From: CAVWDU01 sp963753815
Lineage (GTDB): Bacteria; Pseudomonadota; Gammaproteobacteria; Pseudomonadales; Halieaceae
DNA length: 64,000 bases
Assembly: GCA_963753815.1 (NCBI GenBank)
Contig: CAVWDU010000003.1
Coordinates: 1,054,001 to 1,118,000, forward strand
Reading direction: 5' to 3'
Of this stretch, positions 28,886-40,121 are shown in pieces. The notes beneath the pieces were generated by a model. It was not told the DNA's origin and did not search any database. It saw only the letters and a program-made list of their open reading frames with translations. How positions within the stretch are numbered: the first letter of the stretch is position 1; each line of letters begins with the position of its first letter. A program made the translations under genes and the position numbers.

Positions 28886-28915
28886 TTGACGAGGCTACCC
28901 CCGGGCGGTTTTAAT
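28886..28915 (+). promoter_or_regulatory. Promoter of tRNA-Phe
   Basis: TTGACG (28886-28891), 18-bp spacer, TTTAAT (28910-28915), followed by a GC-rich discriminator (ACGCGCC) typical of stringently controlled stable-RNA promoters. Confidence 0.6.
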
Positions 28916-28941
28916 ACGCGCCTCCCGCATTTTCTGCAAAT

Positions 28942-29017
28942 GCCCAGATAGCTCAGTCGGTAGAGCAGGGGATTGAAAATCCCCGTGTCGGCAGTTCGAT
29001 TCTGTCTCTGGGCACCA
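28942..29017 (+). tRNA. tRNA-Phe (GAA)
   Basis: 76 nt with full cloverleaf: acceptor GCCCAGA / TCTGGGC, D arm with GCTCAGTCGGTAGAGC, anticodon loop TTGAAAA (anticodon GAA) on stem GGGGA/TCCCC, T arm with GTTCGATTC and encoded CCA at the 3' end. It marks the boundary to a gene-poor accessory stretch. Confidence 0.97.
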
Positions 29018-29108
29018 TTTACCTCTTTTGAACCCAACACCCCTTACGCGCTCGGCATCTGCTCGTCAAGACGGCTAGTCTGAGCAGACGCTAAGCCATT
29101 TTAGTAGC

Positions 29109-30191
29109 CTACGCCCGTATTCGGCCAAGCAGAGGATCGCCCAGGCCTGCCACGTGTGGCCCGACAGGATTTTTCGGCCTGTAATTGGGATCAGACTTGT
29201 AACGCTCTACCACAGCCTCATGGACACCCTCCATACCATTGGGTGTCTTGCCTATCGGGCGATAGTATCGATCTCTGGTGATACGGTAGAGACCGCCGAG
29301 AAACTCTTCGTACGAGTCGATAGCTTTACCCTTGATGTTGCGTTTGGTCACGGCTGGGATGGAATCGGGTTCGAATCCAAGCCCGCAATCTTGTGCCCTT
29401 TTCATGAGCCATTCAAGTGCGACATTCGAGAGCGCCCGCGTGCTGTAACCACCGCCGACGTTAGAGTGAGCGCCCGCAAACCATTTTTGTTCGATTACCT
29501 GATTGGGCTTTTCCCTTGGGTCCCAAAGTGTCGCCGCGTAATTCTCCCGATGCTCATCGGTGGCCAGTGCATGATAGGCATGCTCAACGATACTGCTTAG
29601 CTCCGTATCATGGAATTCGTAGTACCTGCGGTTAAACCACTCAAACGAGCTTATGGGGATACCGAGCGCACCGACAGTGTCCCAGATGCCGAGGAACTTT
29701 ATTTTCACAGGGCTTGAATACCTGGACCGAAACATCCTGGCGGACGGCGTGTCCGCGCCATCATCCTTGGCGCGGTAGAGTTGGTAAGCTTCGCTGATAA
29801 TGTCGTCGCGCTGACGCTTGCTTCCGGAGGCACGCTTCACGAGACCGCAGTTTCTCAACATGCCGACTAAACTGCGGGCGGTGTAAGCTCCCCTTGAAAA
29901 CCCAACAATATAAATGTCATCACCATCCTCGTAGTTGTCGACAATCCAGCTGTACCCTTGCCGAATGTTTTTTGACAAACCGACACCAAACACGCCACCA
30001 GAGAGCTTGTTGTACCACTTCGTTCCGACGCCTTTGTCGTACCACTTGAGCTGACTTGTTCCGTCCAGTGCTGTTTTGCTGCAGCCGTCGAAAAATAGTC
30101 GGACATTCGTGTTGTTGTTACCACCAATATCGCCATCGTTGTCGGGTGTATTCCAGGTTCCGTCGAAGCAGATTACGAGGTTTCGTTTCAT
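29109..30191 (-). CDS. DUF2235 alpha/beta-hydrolase (Tle1-like phospholipase relative)
   Basis: 360 residues. Opens MKRNLVICFDGTWNTPDND; nucleophile elbow GFSRGAYTARSLVG (Ser at about 98), acidic residue in FLGIWDTVGALG and catalytic His in WFAGAHSNVGGGYS, the usual DUF2235 set (normally HxDVGG). Some relatives are type VI secretion Tle1 effectors, but no vgrG, PAAR or immunity gene lies beside it and no signal peptide is present, so a soluble lipase/esterase is equally possible. Composition is more AT-rich than the core genes, consistent with an insertion downstream of tRNA-Phe. Confidence 0.82.
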   Translation of the reverse strand: MKRNLVICFDGTWNTPDNDGDIGGNNNTNVRLFFDGCSKTALDGTSQLKWYDKGVGTKWYNKLSGGVFGVGLSKNIRQGYSWIVDNYEDGDDIYIVGFSRGAYTARSLVGMLRNCGLVKRASGSKRQRDDIISEAYQLYRAKDDGADTPSARMFRSRYSSPVKIKFLGIWDTVGALGIPISSFEWFNRRYYEFHDTELSSIVEHAYHALATDEHRENYAATLWDPREKPNQVIEQKWFAGAHSNVGGGYSTRALSNVALEWLMKRAQDCGLGFEPDSIPAVTKRNIKGKAIDSYEEFLGGLYRITRDRYYRPIGKTPNGMEGVHEAVVERYKSDPNYRPKNPVGPHVAGLGDPLLGRIRA

Positions 30192-30414
30192 TTTTAGCCC
30201 TCCGGCGTAGTGTATAGCGAGTACAAGGGTTCAGTGTTCGGTCACGCAATTTTCCTGCAATTCCACGGGAGCTTTGCAACACGGAGTTCCATGATAAACA
30301 AGAACAAGAAGTTTTCTATGAGACAGTAAGTCCTGCCCAGAAGACAGCAGATGCGGGCTTTACTGAGAAACCACCCATCTGCATCGCCGGTTAGACTTCC
30401 AGGGGCCCAAAGTA

Positions 30415-31584
30415 CTACTGTCGTCCCTCTACATCCCGCAGATTGTGCCGGTCGAGGACACGGTACAGGTCTTCAAGCGGAATCGCCTTCAAACTGCCAC
30501 GCTTACTCTCCACCGTGGTCGCCTTGAAAATAGCGTTATAGATGGCCTCTTCGGTGGCTTCTGCGGTCGCGGCAAACAGTGGGGACATTGCCGGGTTGGT
30601 CAGCGCCGCGGTGGTTACCGGCTTCATCCCCTCGCGCGGCACACGCGTCGCCTCGTTTGTTGAGAAAGCAATCACGTAGTCCCCGGAGCCATTGCTCGCG
30701 AAGGACCCGGTGCGCGCGAGGCCCATGAGCGCTCGGCTGGCCAGCCGTTTCAGTTGGCGTGCATCCAGGGGTGCATTGGTCGCAACCACAATCATTATCG
30801 AGCCATCACCGGGGTCGCTGCTTTCGGTACTGCTTGCTACTGCTTCCCGGTAGGCGTAGCGGCCCAGTGACTTGCCCACCGGTGCGCCCCCGATAGTCAT
30901 CACGCCGCCGTAATTGGTTTGCACCAGCACACCGACCGTGTGACCGCCGACCGATGTCGGCAATACCCGCGAGCTGGTGCCGATGCCGCCCTTCCAGGCG
31001 AACGCCTGGGTACCCGTGCCACCACCGACACTACCCTCGGCCACCGGCCCGGGCTTGGCGGCCGCCAACGCGGCATAGACCTCGTCCCGGCCGATCGGAT
31101 CGGCCCACATATTGTTGACACGGGCATCGTTACACTCGCCGACAATCGGGTTAACCGTGGCCTCCGGCATACCTGGCTGCTCATAGATCCATTCTTTGAG
31201 GGCGTTGGCCGCGCTCCACACGCACAGCGTGCAGGTTAGCAATATCGGCGTCTCGATCTGCCCGAGCTCGCGAATCTGACTGAGACCGATAGACTTGCCG
31301 TAGCCGTTACCAACATGCACGGCCGCGGATAGCGGGCGCGCAAACAGGTCACCGCCAGCGGGAATGATGGCGGTGACACCGGTGCGGATATCGTCACCCT
31401 CGATCCTGGTGGCGTGGCCGACCCGCACACCTGCGACGTCTGTGATCGCGTTGTGGGGCCCCGGCGGGAATACACCGACCACCAACCCGGCATCGCGCGC
31501 CCGAGGCCGATCTTCGGCTGCAGTAACCAATGGCAGTAGCAGAAGGAGAAAGAAAAACTGGCGGCAGCGAGAAGCTTGACTCAT
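30415..31584 (-). CDS. P1-family aminopeptidase (DmpA/BapA type), exported
   Basis: 389 residues with signal peptide (QFFFLLLLLPLVTAAE). Self-cleaving Ntn hydrolase of the S58/P1 family: N-terminal GPHNAITDVAGVRVGH, the loop GSVGGGTGTQAFAWKGGIG, QTNYGG, and the autoproteolysis site before Ser262 in PGDGSIMIVVATN. Relatives cleave beta-peptides or D-/L-amino-acid amides. Monocistronic as far as visible; the 223 bp before DUF2235 hold nothing recognisable. Confidence 0.92.
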   Translation of the reverse strand: MSQASRCRQFFFLLLLLPLVTAAEDRPRARDAGLVVGVFPPGPHNAITDVAGVRVGHATRIEGDDIRTGVTAIIPAGGDLFARPLSAAVHVGNGYGKSIGLSQIRELGQIETPILLTCTLCVWSAANALKEWIYEQPGMPEATVNPIVGECNDARVNNMWADPIGRDEVYAALAAAKPGPVAEGSVGGGTGTQAFAWKGGIGTSSRVLPTSVGGHTVGVLVQTNYGGVMTIGGAPVGKSLGRYAYREAVASSTESSDPGDGSIMIVVATNAPLDARQLKRLASRALMGLARTGSFASNGSGDYVIAFSTNEATRVPREGMKPVTTAALTNPAMSPLFAATAEATEEAIYNAIFKATTVESKRGSLKAIPLEDLYRVLDRHNLRDVEGRQ

Positions 31585-31928
31585 TGGTGACCACTCCAGC
31601 GGTGATGCGAACCAGAATGATAGCTCAGCGAGCCAGACGCCGCTCTGAAGGCCCGGTTATGGGTGTTGAAACAGGCGTGGAGGTTCCGAGGGGGACAGTT
31701 TATTATCGGTTCCGGGGACAGTTTACTTATCTCCCATCGATGGCAGTGTTGAGATTATCGGAACGCCTTATCGATCCACAGCCTCCTCTGAGGCTATGCA
31801 CGGATCCAAGTCAGGATAACCGTCCGGAACACAGGCGTTAAGTAAACAGCCCGGAAACGATCCTGGGATAACAAAAACCCCGCCAGCAAGAGCGCGGGCG
31901 GGGTCTTCAAGTGTGATTGACCGGGTGG
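31585..31928. repeat. Repeat-element remnant with inverted ends, then phytase-like gene terminator
   Basis: 344 bp without a gene. 31705-31729 (ending CCGGGGACAGTTTACTTA) and 31839-31863 are imperfect inverted repeats; the same GGGGACAGTT(T/C)ACTTA end recurs near 34410 and 34880-34960. This is the look of a degenerated small mobile element or of repeats tied to REP-associated transposases; no transposase is left. Confidence 0.5.
31872..31905 (-). terminator. Rho-independent terminator of the phytase-like gene
   Basis: On the reverse strand, ACCCCGCC pairs with GGCGGGGT and is followed by TTTTTGT, 25-55 bp after the stop. Confidence 0.8.
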
Positions 31929-34256
<2,328 letters not shown>

Positions 34257-34333
34257 CGTGAGGATACTCCGTTTCGGGTGGGATGGGCATCTGGGAGTCT
34301 CACACCGGGTTGTGACAGAACGTTTTACGCTTT

Positions 34334-34362
34334 ATGACGGATGGATGACGCCAATATGACAG
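34334..34362 (-). promoter_or_regulatory. PHO-box-like array (three 7-bp repeats) upstream of phytase-like gene
   Basis: On the reverse strand CTGTCAT, GCGTCAT and CCGTCAT occur at exact 11-bp steps (34362-34356, 34351-34345, 34340-34334), the repeat-plus-4-bp-spacer build of PhoB sites (consensus CTGTCAT). It ends 78 bp before the ATG. Confidence 0.7.
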
Positions 34363-34880
34363 TGGAGATTTCCGGAATGAAACATCCGGAATTGGAGGGA
34401 CAAGAATAACGGGGACAGTTCACTCAACCGTGAGCAGTAAAATGTAGTCTTGCTCGAATAAAAGTAGAGTCCGGGACAGCGTAACGCCTGGTTGATTACG
34501 CCGTTAACGAGCGCTCGGCGTAGTTAACAGAATCAATACCAGTACATGCGAAGTCACCAGCCTTGAAACATGCCTTCTACAACAGATGCTTCATCTTTGA
34601 GCTGTTTTTGGAATATATAGGGTTCCTCTCATAACCAGAAAGCGTTCCCGCTGAAACATCGAACATCAATTCTGTTCAGCCACGGGATGGTATCTGTCAC
34701 CTAAGCCGTTAAAGAGACCGTCCCAGTAAACCTCGGCGCAGAAGCGTTCTTTGGATAAGTGAACTGACCCTGATATCCCATCCAAAGGGCGCCAGCTTAC
34801 CGACGAAGTTGGGTCAAAATTACTTCGGCGACGGGGTCATTATTACTTCGGCGTTAACCGCCATCCCGGTAAACCTCGGC

Positions 34881-34960
34881 GCAGAAACGTTCGTAGTTAA
34901 GTGAACTGTCCCCGAAACCCGCAGAAACGTTCGTAGTTAAGTGAACTGTCCCCGAAACCC
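34881..34960. repeat. Perfect 40-bp tandem duplication
   Basis: 34881-34920 and 34921-34960 are identical; each ends GTGAACTGTCCCCGAAACCC, the reverse complement of the repeat-element end seen at 31705-31729. The second copy abuts the stop of the response regulator gene. Confidence 0.95.
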
Positions 34961-34970
34961 TGCCTCGACG

Positions 34971-35657
34971 TCAGCTCCGATCAGGCGTCGAAGGAGCCGG
35001 TGCGGTGGGAGGCTTCAGCCCCAGTTTCACCGCCGCATACACCGCCTCCGTGCGATTGCGCACCCGCAGGCTCTTATAGGCCGCGGACAGGTGGGCCTTG
35101 ACCGTGCCCTCGGCGATGTTCAGCTCGCGGGCGATGATCTTGTTGGGCTTGCCCTGGATCGCCTTGAACAGTACGTCAGCCTGTCGGCCCGACAGGTGAC
35201 CAGCCTCGACCTCAACGGCCACACCGGCGGGTCTTTCCGCCGCAGGCGGCGTGGATACCAGCGCACCCTGGAGCGCCGCTCGGGGCAGGTAAGTTCCCCC
35301 AGCGAGGATGAGCCTGAGTCCCGCAATGAGCACCTTGGAACTGGAGGCCTTGCACACAAAGCCCGAGGCGCCGGCGTCGATCGCCCGGCGAATGACCTCG
35401 GGGTCGTCGATACCGGACAGCACCGACAATGGAATTCCGGGGTGCGCGAGATGAATGTCATGCAACGCACCCAGGCCGTCGGAGCCAGGCATGTTGAGAT
35501 CGAGCAGGATCAGGTCAATTGATTCCTCGTCGAGGATGGCGAGTGCCTCCTCGCAGGTCCCAGCCTCGGTGAATCGTACCTTGTCATCAAGGTCAGTCAG
35601 TAGAAACTTGATTCCCTGGCGGAACATCTCGTGATCATCGATCAACAGGACATGCAC
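34971..35657 (-). CDS. NarL/FixJ-type response regulator, orphan
   Basis: 228 residues: receiver 1-120 with phospho-Asp in LILLDLNMPGSDG and Lys in FVCKASSS; linker; LuxR-type HTH at about 155-215 (LSGRQADVLFKAIQGKPNKI, IAEGTVKAHLSAAYKSLRVR). No histidine kinase lies adjacent. The 3' end lies against the 40-bp duplication. Confidence 0.92.
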   Translation of the reverse strand: MHVLLIDDHEMFRQGIKFLLTDLDDKVRFTEAGTCEEALAILDEESIDLILLDLNMPGSDGLGALHDIHLAHPGIPLSVLSGIDDPEVIRRAIDAGASGFVCKASSSKVLIAGLRLILAGGTYLPRAALQGALVSTPPAAERPAGVAVEVEAGHLSGRQADVLFKAIQGKPNKIIARELNIAEGTVKAHLSAAYKSLRVRNRTEAVYAAVKLGLKPPTAPAPSTPDRS

Positions 35658-36362
35658 GCGTACAACCTCCCTGATCCCTGGGCGCGTCCTACTACCTTAG
35701 TACAGTTGGGTAAGGCTGCATAGATTGCGATGGAGCACAAGCTGCCCGCCCTGACCGGGTTCGGGTTCGGGTTCGGGTTCGGGTTCGGGTTCGGGTTCGG
35801 GTTCGGGTTCGGGTTCGGGATAGCATTGCATACTGATGTTTTGCCCGCAGGCCTTGACTCGAATTCTTATGAAGGTTGAGACGCAGCGTCAAAGCCCCTG
35901 CAAATCCGACATTAACGAAGCACTTGCATCGATCAACCTGTTTTAGGTACTTATGACGCCTGGATTCTCTACACGCCTTCAAGTCGCCTGCCCTATCGGC
36001 GTGATAAGCAATGGGGTGTCGTGCTCGAAAAAATATTCAATAATGGAGTCTCAGCAGCGGGCGAGAAAACCGAAGATGATGCGGCGAGACCGACTCCGGG
36101 GCAGATGCAAACCGAGACCCCGCCAGGCATTCTTGAGCGGCTGCGGCATTGCCGTCGGCGTCGGAACCGAACCGGCTATTAGCGCAATGAGTGAGGCTGC
36201 GATCGAGGAGGCACTGGGGAAGTTCTGAACCGGAACCCACGGCGATGGGGCATGGATGCTTTCCAACCGGAATGTAAGGTGATTGTGCTTTAAGACGAGC
36301 TGTGATCAACACATCGAGGTAAGTATCATTCCATCGAGGCAGGGATTCGAGCATGAATCGAA
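35658..36362. other. Non-coding stretch with hexamer repeat
   Basis: 705 bp. Apart from the GGGTTC array nothing is supported: a reverse frame across the array encodes only an Arg-Thr run, and a forward frame 35953-36228 (91 codons) lacks a ribosome-binding site and family features. Confidence 0.5.
35757..35819. repeat. 10.5 tandem copies of the hexamer GGGTTC
   Basis: 63 bp of perfect GGGTTC repeat. No interruption, so recent or actively slipping. Located upstream of the response regulator start by about 100 bp. Confidence 0.96.
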
Positions 36363-36696
36363 ATGCTAGTAGATGACTATGTTCGCAATACGCCCGAAGG
36401 CCGCCGCGAGAGGTTGCTGTCAATCATGGCGCTGATCAGGCGCCTCTACCCTGGCGTCAAGGAATCGATGCAATACAAGATCAACCTACGCATTTGCCGA
36501 TGGATGGGTGGCGGTTGCAAATCAAAAGAGCTATGTGTTGTTGTATACCTGTTCGCCTGCTCACCTTGAAACGTTCAAGAAGGCACACCCGGGCATCAAA
36601 ACGGGGAAAGGCTGTATCAACTTTAGCGACAGGGACGACATTCCGCTGGATGATCTGGAGTTGGTGATCCGCAGTGCCATCGAGAGTCGCCGTTAA
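36363..36696 (+). CDS. DUF1801-like small protein (one frameshift)
   Basis: The first frame reads YVRNTPEGRRERLLSIMAL and YPGVKESMQYKI, the second, one base on, TYAFADGWVAVANQKSYVLL and then FKKAHPGIKTGKGCINFSDR, DIPLDDLELVIRSAIE. Together they form one DUF1801 (YdhG-like) domain of about 110 residues. The break is an extra A at about 36483, or two missing bases, since family members have a Pro there. Function unknown. Confidence 0.7.
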
Positions 36697-36772
36697 CGCG
36701 ATCGACTGGCACAAGGCCGACACAGCGGTGGCAGCAAGAGTGACTAGCGCAGACAATGATTCGAACTGGAGT

Positions 36773-37213
36773 ATGAGCAACCTGATTTTCCATTGGCTTA
36801 TCACTGTCTTTCTGCTGCTATGGGGCTGCGCCTACGCCGGCCTGGTGACATTCAGTTTCTTCCTGGCTTCACCGGAACACTGGTCCAGGCTGGTATCCGA
36901 GGGTCGGATATCGGCGGAGTACGCGAGCTATATCGCTGAGATTCCAACGTGGGTTATTGCCGCTTCCTGTGCGGCCGCGCTAACCCGGCTGCTCGGGGCC
37001 GTGGCGCTGGTGGGTTTCAGCGCACTTGCTGTCCCGCTCTACAGCCTTTCGCTGGCACTGGTCATGATCATTATGTTCCGGGGATTTATTCTGGCGGATG
37101 TCGCGAGTGTGATCAGCAAGGACCAGATAGTGCTGGAAATGGTCTTTCTGCTGCTCAGCGTGCTGGCAGTGCTTTACTCGTTTTATGCAAGGCAGATCGG
37201 TTTGCTGAAGTGA
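36773..37213 (+). CDS. Small integral membrane protein, unknown family
   Basis: 146 residues from ATG 36773 (MSNLIFHWLITVFLLLWG). Four predicted membrane segments (about 5-30, 58-82, 86-108, 118-138). A longer frame from 36674 overlaps the DUF1801 gene and is less likely. No family is recognised; topology resembles small four-helix DoxX-like proteins but without their motifs. Confidence 0.6.
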   Translation: MSNLIFHWLITVFLLLWGCAYAGLVTFSFFLASPEHWSRLVSEGRISAEYASYIAEIPTWVIAASCAAALTRLLGAVALVGFSALAVPLYSLSLALVMIIMFRGFILADVASVISKDQIVLEMVFLLLSVLAVLYSFYARQIGLLK

Positions 37214-37650
37214 TGCAGGTATAAACCAGGCCGCTCGATACCCAAACCTGGCTCATCTCACGTAACTCCACACCTTCCGGACTTGATCGAATCCGCTGCG
37301 AGTTGGGCGGTTTTGACCGTTGTTCTCGTACCGCATATTTCGCATTCTGACATGGCTGCCAACGTCTCCGCTTCATGCGCGATTCGATGACCAAGTGAGT
37401 TCAGCGCTCACGGCAGGGCAAGGAATGCCGAGATGGGATACTGCAGGACATTTTGTTTCTTTGATGGACAGGCGTCTCTGATCGGCCGGGCGATACAGCC
37501 GGCTTCATTACTGAAGAGGACTGTTCCTTTTGAAAACGGAAAGTCCGGGAAGGGAGGTATCTTCTCCTCCGTCCGCCCTCTTCCATCTGTAAAAGTTCTG
37601 CCGGCAGTGCATTTTATCCAGCCTCTAACAATCTCATCAGGAGTTTTCTC
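37214..37650. other. Leader region with two potential hairpins
   Basis: 437 bp with no gene. In 37518-37546 GGACT-G-TTCC pairs with GGAA-AGTCC around an A/T-rich loop; just after it GGGAAGGGAGG (37547-37557) can pair with CCCTCTTCC (37576-37584). They lie 65-130 bp before the next gene. Confidence 0.4.
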
Positions 37651-37971
37651 ATGCTCAGTAAATCAACAAAGAATAGAAGGATCGTTGCCGTCTCTCTTTT
37701 AGCATTCGGCTCCGCGGCAATCGCCAAGACGTGGACGTGGGCGATCCCGGAACCACCCGCAACACTCAATATTCTCCGTGCAGGTCAGGTGGCTCAACAC
37801 GAGCTGGGCCAGCTGAAAAAACCGAGAGTGCGTGACTCGGTTCGAGCCGCTTTTGCAGGTGTAAATAATCCGACCGGGCTCTATTTGAAAATCTCCGCTC
37901 TGAGCTCGATTCGATACGAAGAGATTTCGTTTTCTCAATGCGGAGGCGGAGACGGAGGAGTCATTCAATAG
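37651..37971 (+). CDS. Small exported protein of unknown function
   Basis: 106 residues with a signal-like N terminus (RRIVAVSLLAFGSAAIAKT). SD CAGGAG precedes ATG 37651 at good spacing. No known domain; ends in a Gly-rich QCGGGDGGVIQ. First of three forward genes for exported proteins. Confidence 0.55.
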   Translation: MLSKSTKNRRIVAVSLLAFGSAAIAKTWTWAIPEPPATLNILRAGQVAQHELGQLKKPRVRDSVRAAFAGVNNPTGLYLKISALSSIRYEEISFSQCGGGDGGVIQ

Positions 37972-38025
37972 GCGGAGCCGCATTTCGGTGTAGCTCCCTT
38001 TTCCATTCCAAGAAGGATGAACATT

Positions 38026-38658
38026 ATGAAAATTTTCTGTATTAAACCCGCTCTGATAACTGCGACTCTGTTTACCGCCGGTTGGAGCATTCCCGGTCAA
38101 GCGGCGGGATGCAGTCCCCTACTGGTGGACCTTCTGGGTAACGGCTTTCAACTCGGCAACAGAATGGAATCCGTCTACTTCGATATTCTCGGGTCGGGAC
38201 AACCACTGAATATACAGTGGGTGGACCAGCACACCGATGATGCGTTCCTGCACATCGATTTGAACGGTAACGGACATGTCGATGACGGCAGTGAACTCTT
38301 CGGTGTGGGCACCGACCTGCTCGACGAGAAGGGCAAGGCGGGCAACGGCTATCTTGCACTCCGTCAGTATGATGAGGCCATCAATGGAGGGAACGCCGAC
38401 GGCGTTATCTCATCCCTGGATTCGGTTTGGTCCCGACTGTCGCTATGGAACGATAGCAACGCCGACGGCATTTCGCAGCCGAGTGAGTTGACCGACCTGG
38501 CGGACAGCACCATCCGGGACATTGACCTCGACGTCAAGGTGAACAGGCGCAAGGATGGTGCGGGTAACAGCCTGCCGATCTGGTCCTGGGCGACCTTGGA
38601 GAACGAGAGCGGCAAAAAACGGGTCAAAGTCGTCGACGTCTTCTTTGCGGAGCGATAA
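38026..38658 (+). CDS. Exported protein with EF-hand-like calcium loops
   Basis: 210 residues. Signal peptide (ALITATLFTAGWSIPGQAA). Two Asp/Asn-rich loops: DLNGNGHVDDGSELFG (about 84-99) and WNDSNADGISQPSEL (about 150-164), the DxNxDGxxD pattern of EF-hand-type Ca2+ loops also found in large RTX-type proteins. The N-terminal CSPLLVDLLGNGFQL matches the start of that module. ATG 38026 is preferred because AAGAAGG lies about 8 bases ahead; 38017 overlaps that site. Likely a secreted Ca-binding protein of unknown partner. Confidence 0.72.
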   Translation: MKIFCIKPALITATLFTAGWSIPGQAAGCSPLLVDLLGNGFQLGNRMESVYFDILGSGQPLNIQWVDQHTDDAFLHIDLNGNGHVDDGSELFGVGTDLLDEKGKAGNGYLALRQYDEAINGGNADGVISSLDSVWSRLSLWNDSNADGISQPSELTDLADSTIRDIDLDVKVNRRKDGAGNSLPIWSWATLENESGKKRVKVVDVFFAER

Positions 38659-38770
38659 TCCTTTGGATTGAATTCGCAAGAATGCAGGCGGGGTGTTCGC
38701 TGAATCGCTCTCAAGAGGCCTCAACAGCCCGCCTCGCTGTCCACTAGCTCACCTCGAGAAGTACAATGAT

Positions 38771-39706
38771 ATGATCAGAAACATGAAATCCGCTAGAGGC
38801 AAAACGGCTTTGGGCGCGACTCTGTTGCTGGTTGTGGCCGCAGCCATCCCTTTCCTGAACAAGGAAGCGGCTCATCACCCTCCCAAGAGTGTACCAGAGA
38901 TGGAACCGGACCAAGAGCTAACCGAAGTCGTAGCAGCGTCGCGCACACGACTGACACCGGCGAATCTTCCGATCGTCCAAGAGAGCGGGTCCACGCCTGC
39001 GCCGAATTCCACCGAAACCTACACGCATTCACTCGCTTACCGGATACATGCAGAGCCTTCATTAATCTACAACGAGTACATACGTGACGCGGAGCGCGGC
39101 GACGCGAGAGCCCAATTCATTGTGGCGCAGGTATTAAGAGCGTGCCCGAGCGGTAAATTGACAGAGGCAGAGGCGCAGGAACTTAAGTACGACCACAACT
39201 TCCCGCAGGAATTTAAAGACGCCTTCGCGGAACAGTGGGAACGCTGCAGCGCTCTGTATGATCGATTACCTGGCACTGATAATCGCGAGGCGTATCTGTC
39301 CTGGTTGGAGACAGCAAGCGCAAATGGCAGTGCGATAGCTAAACTCGAGAGGGACCTCACCTACAACTCTGACGCTCTCGCAGAGGAGCACTACTTATCT
39401 CTAATTCCCCAGGCATTTGAAGAGGCTGGAGATGATGACTACTTGAGATTGCAGGCGTTCTATTCGGTTCTTCAATACTTTTCGCAGTACAGGGATTGGC
39501 AGGAAGAACAGAGGGCCGCCTGGGATATTCTCTCGTGCCGGGCTGAGCCGGGTTGTGAAGAGAACGAACTAATGTCGGAGTACTACCCGGGCTATCACCC
39601 GCACGAAATTGAGTCCATCAAAGCAAAAGCGGAGAGCTACCTCAAAGCGCTGGAAGATAAGGATTACTACTCACTGGAGCTTGACCTGATCGTCGAAGCT
39701 CAGTGA
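38771..39706 (+). CDS. Membrane-anchored or exported protein, unknown
   Basis: 311 residues from ATG 38771 (alternative 38783). One N-terminal hydrophobic segment (TALGATLLLVVAAAIPFL), a Pro/Glu-rich linker, then a mostly helical, acidic domain with SEL1/TPR-like spacing (DAERGDARAQFIVAQVL). No catalytic motif. Follows the EF-hand protein by about 110 bp and may belong with it. Confidence 0.6.
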   Translation: MIRNMKSARGKTALGATLLLVVAAAIPFLNKEAAHHPPKSVPEMEPDQELTEVVAASRTRLTPANLPIVQESGSTPAPNSTETYTHSLAYRIHAEPSLIYNEYIRDAERGDARAQFIVAQVLRACPSGKLTEAEAQELKYDHNFPQEFKDAFAEQWERCSALYDRLPGTDNREAYLSWLETASANGSAIAKLERDLTYNSDALAEEHYLSLIPQAFEEAGDDDYLRLQAFYSVLQYFSQYRDWQEEQRAAWDILSCRAEPGCEENELMSEYYPGYHPHEIESIKAKAESYLKALEDKDYYSLELDLIVEAQ

Positions 39707-40121
39707 ACAAGCGGCAGCGACTCCACATGTGCTGCACGGGCGTTGTCACGCATCGACAATGCCGGCAGGCAAGTGTACGTCTTTGATACTTCAGAGACAT
39801 TCATCCGCATGCGCCGGGCGATCGTGCTTCCGTCGCTGCGGCCAGGCCAGAAGAAGCTCCCATGCCTCGCAAGCTGTCGGCCTCAGGAAACTCTGTAGCG
39901 CGAGCAGTAAGCCAGCCACCGCACATAGCCCTCCGCGAGGGCGCTTGGCATCCGTTCTCCCAGTGGCCGTTGTTAGTCTCGGATTGCCAGGCCCGAACCA
40001 GACCGGCCAGCAGTTTCGTATCACTTGGAAAACGTTCACAAATACACTGGATTTCTACAGGCGGGCGGCCGGTTCCCGATTATCATGTCGCGTTTTCTCG
40101 GTATACGGACAGGACCGGCTC
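39707..40121. other. Intergenic region before the DUF2490-like gene
   Basis: 415 bp. The next gene's frame is open through part of it but encodes no plausible protein. No repeats or promoters stand out. Confidence 0.4.

Larger units (their letters stand above)
34257..34970. other. Non-coding stretch with repeat ends between phytase-like gene and response regulator
   Basis: 714 bp with no credible gene. Next to the phytase-like gene is the PHO-box-like array. From 34410 to 34965 repeat-element ends recur: GGGGACAGTTCACT (34411-34424), a diverged copy of GTAAACCTCGGCGCAGAARCGTTC at 34729 and 34870, ATTACTTCGGCG twice near 34820-34855, and a 40-bp perfect duplication. Likely the scar of a lost mobile element. 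Confidence 0.6.

Noticed and set aside
29109..30191. Type VI secretion effector locus
   Set aside because: DUF2235 fold is shared with Tle1 effectors, but no VgrG, PAAR, Hcp or immunity gene is nearby.
35757..35819. Telomere-like GGGTTC hexamers as a chromosome end
   Set aside because: The array is internal, short and flanked by ordinary sequence; simple slippage is sufficient.
35692..35982. Reverse frame with an Arg-Thr run across the hexamer repeat
   Set aside because: The run is only the translation of GGGTTC repeats; no SD or conserved part.
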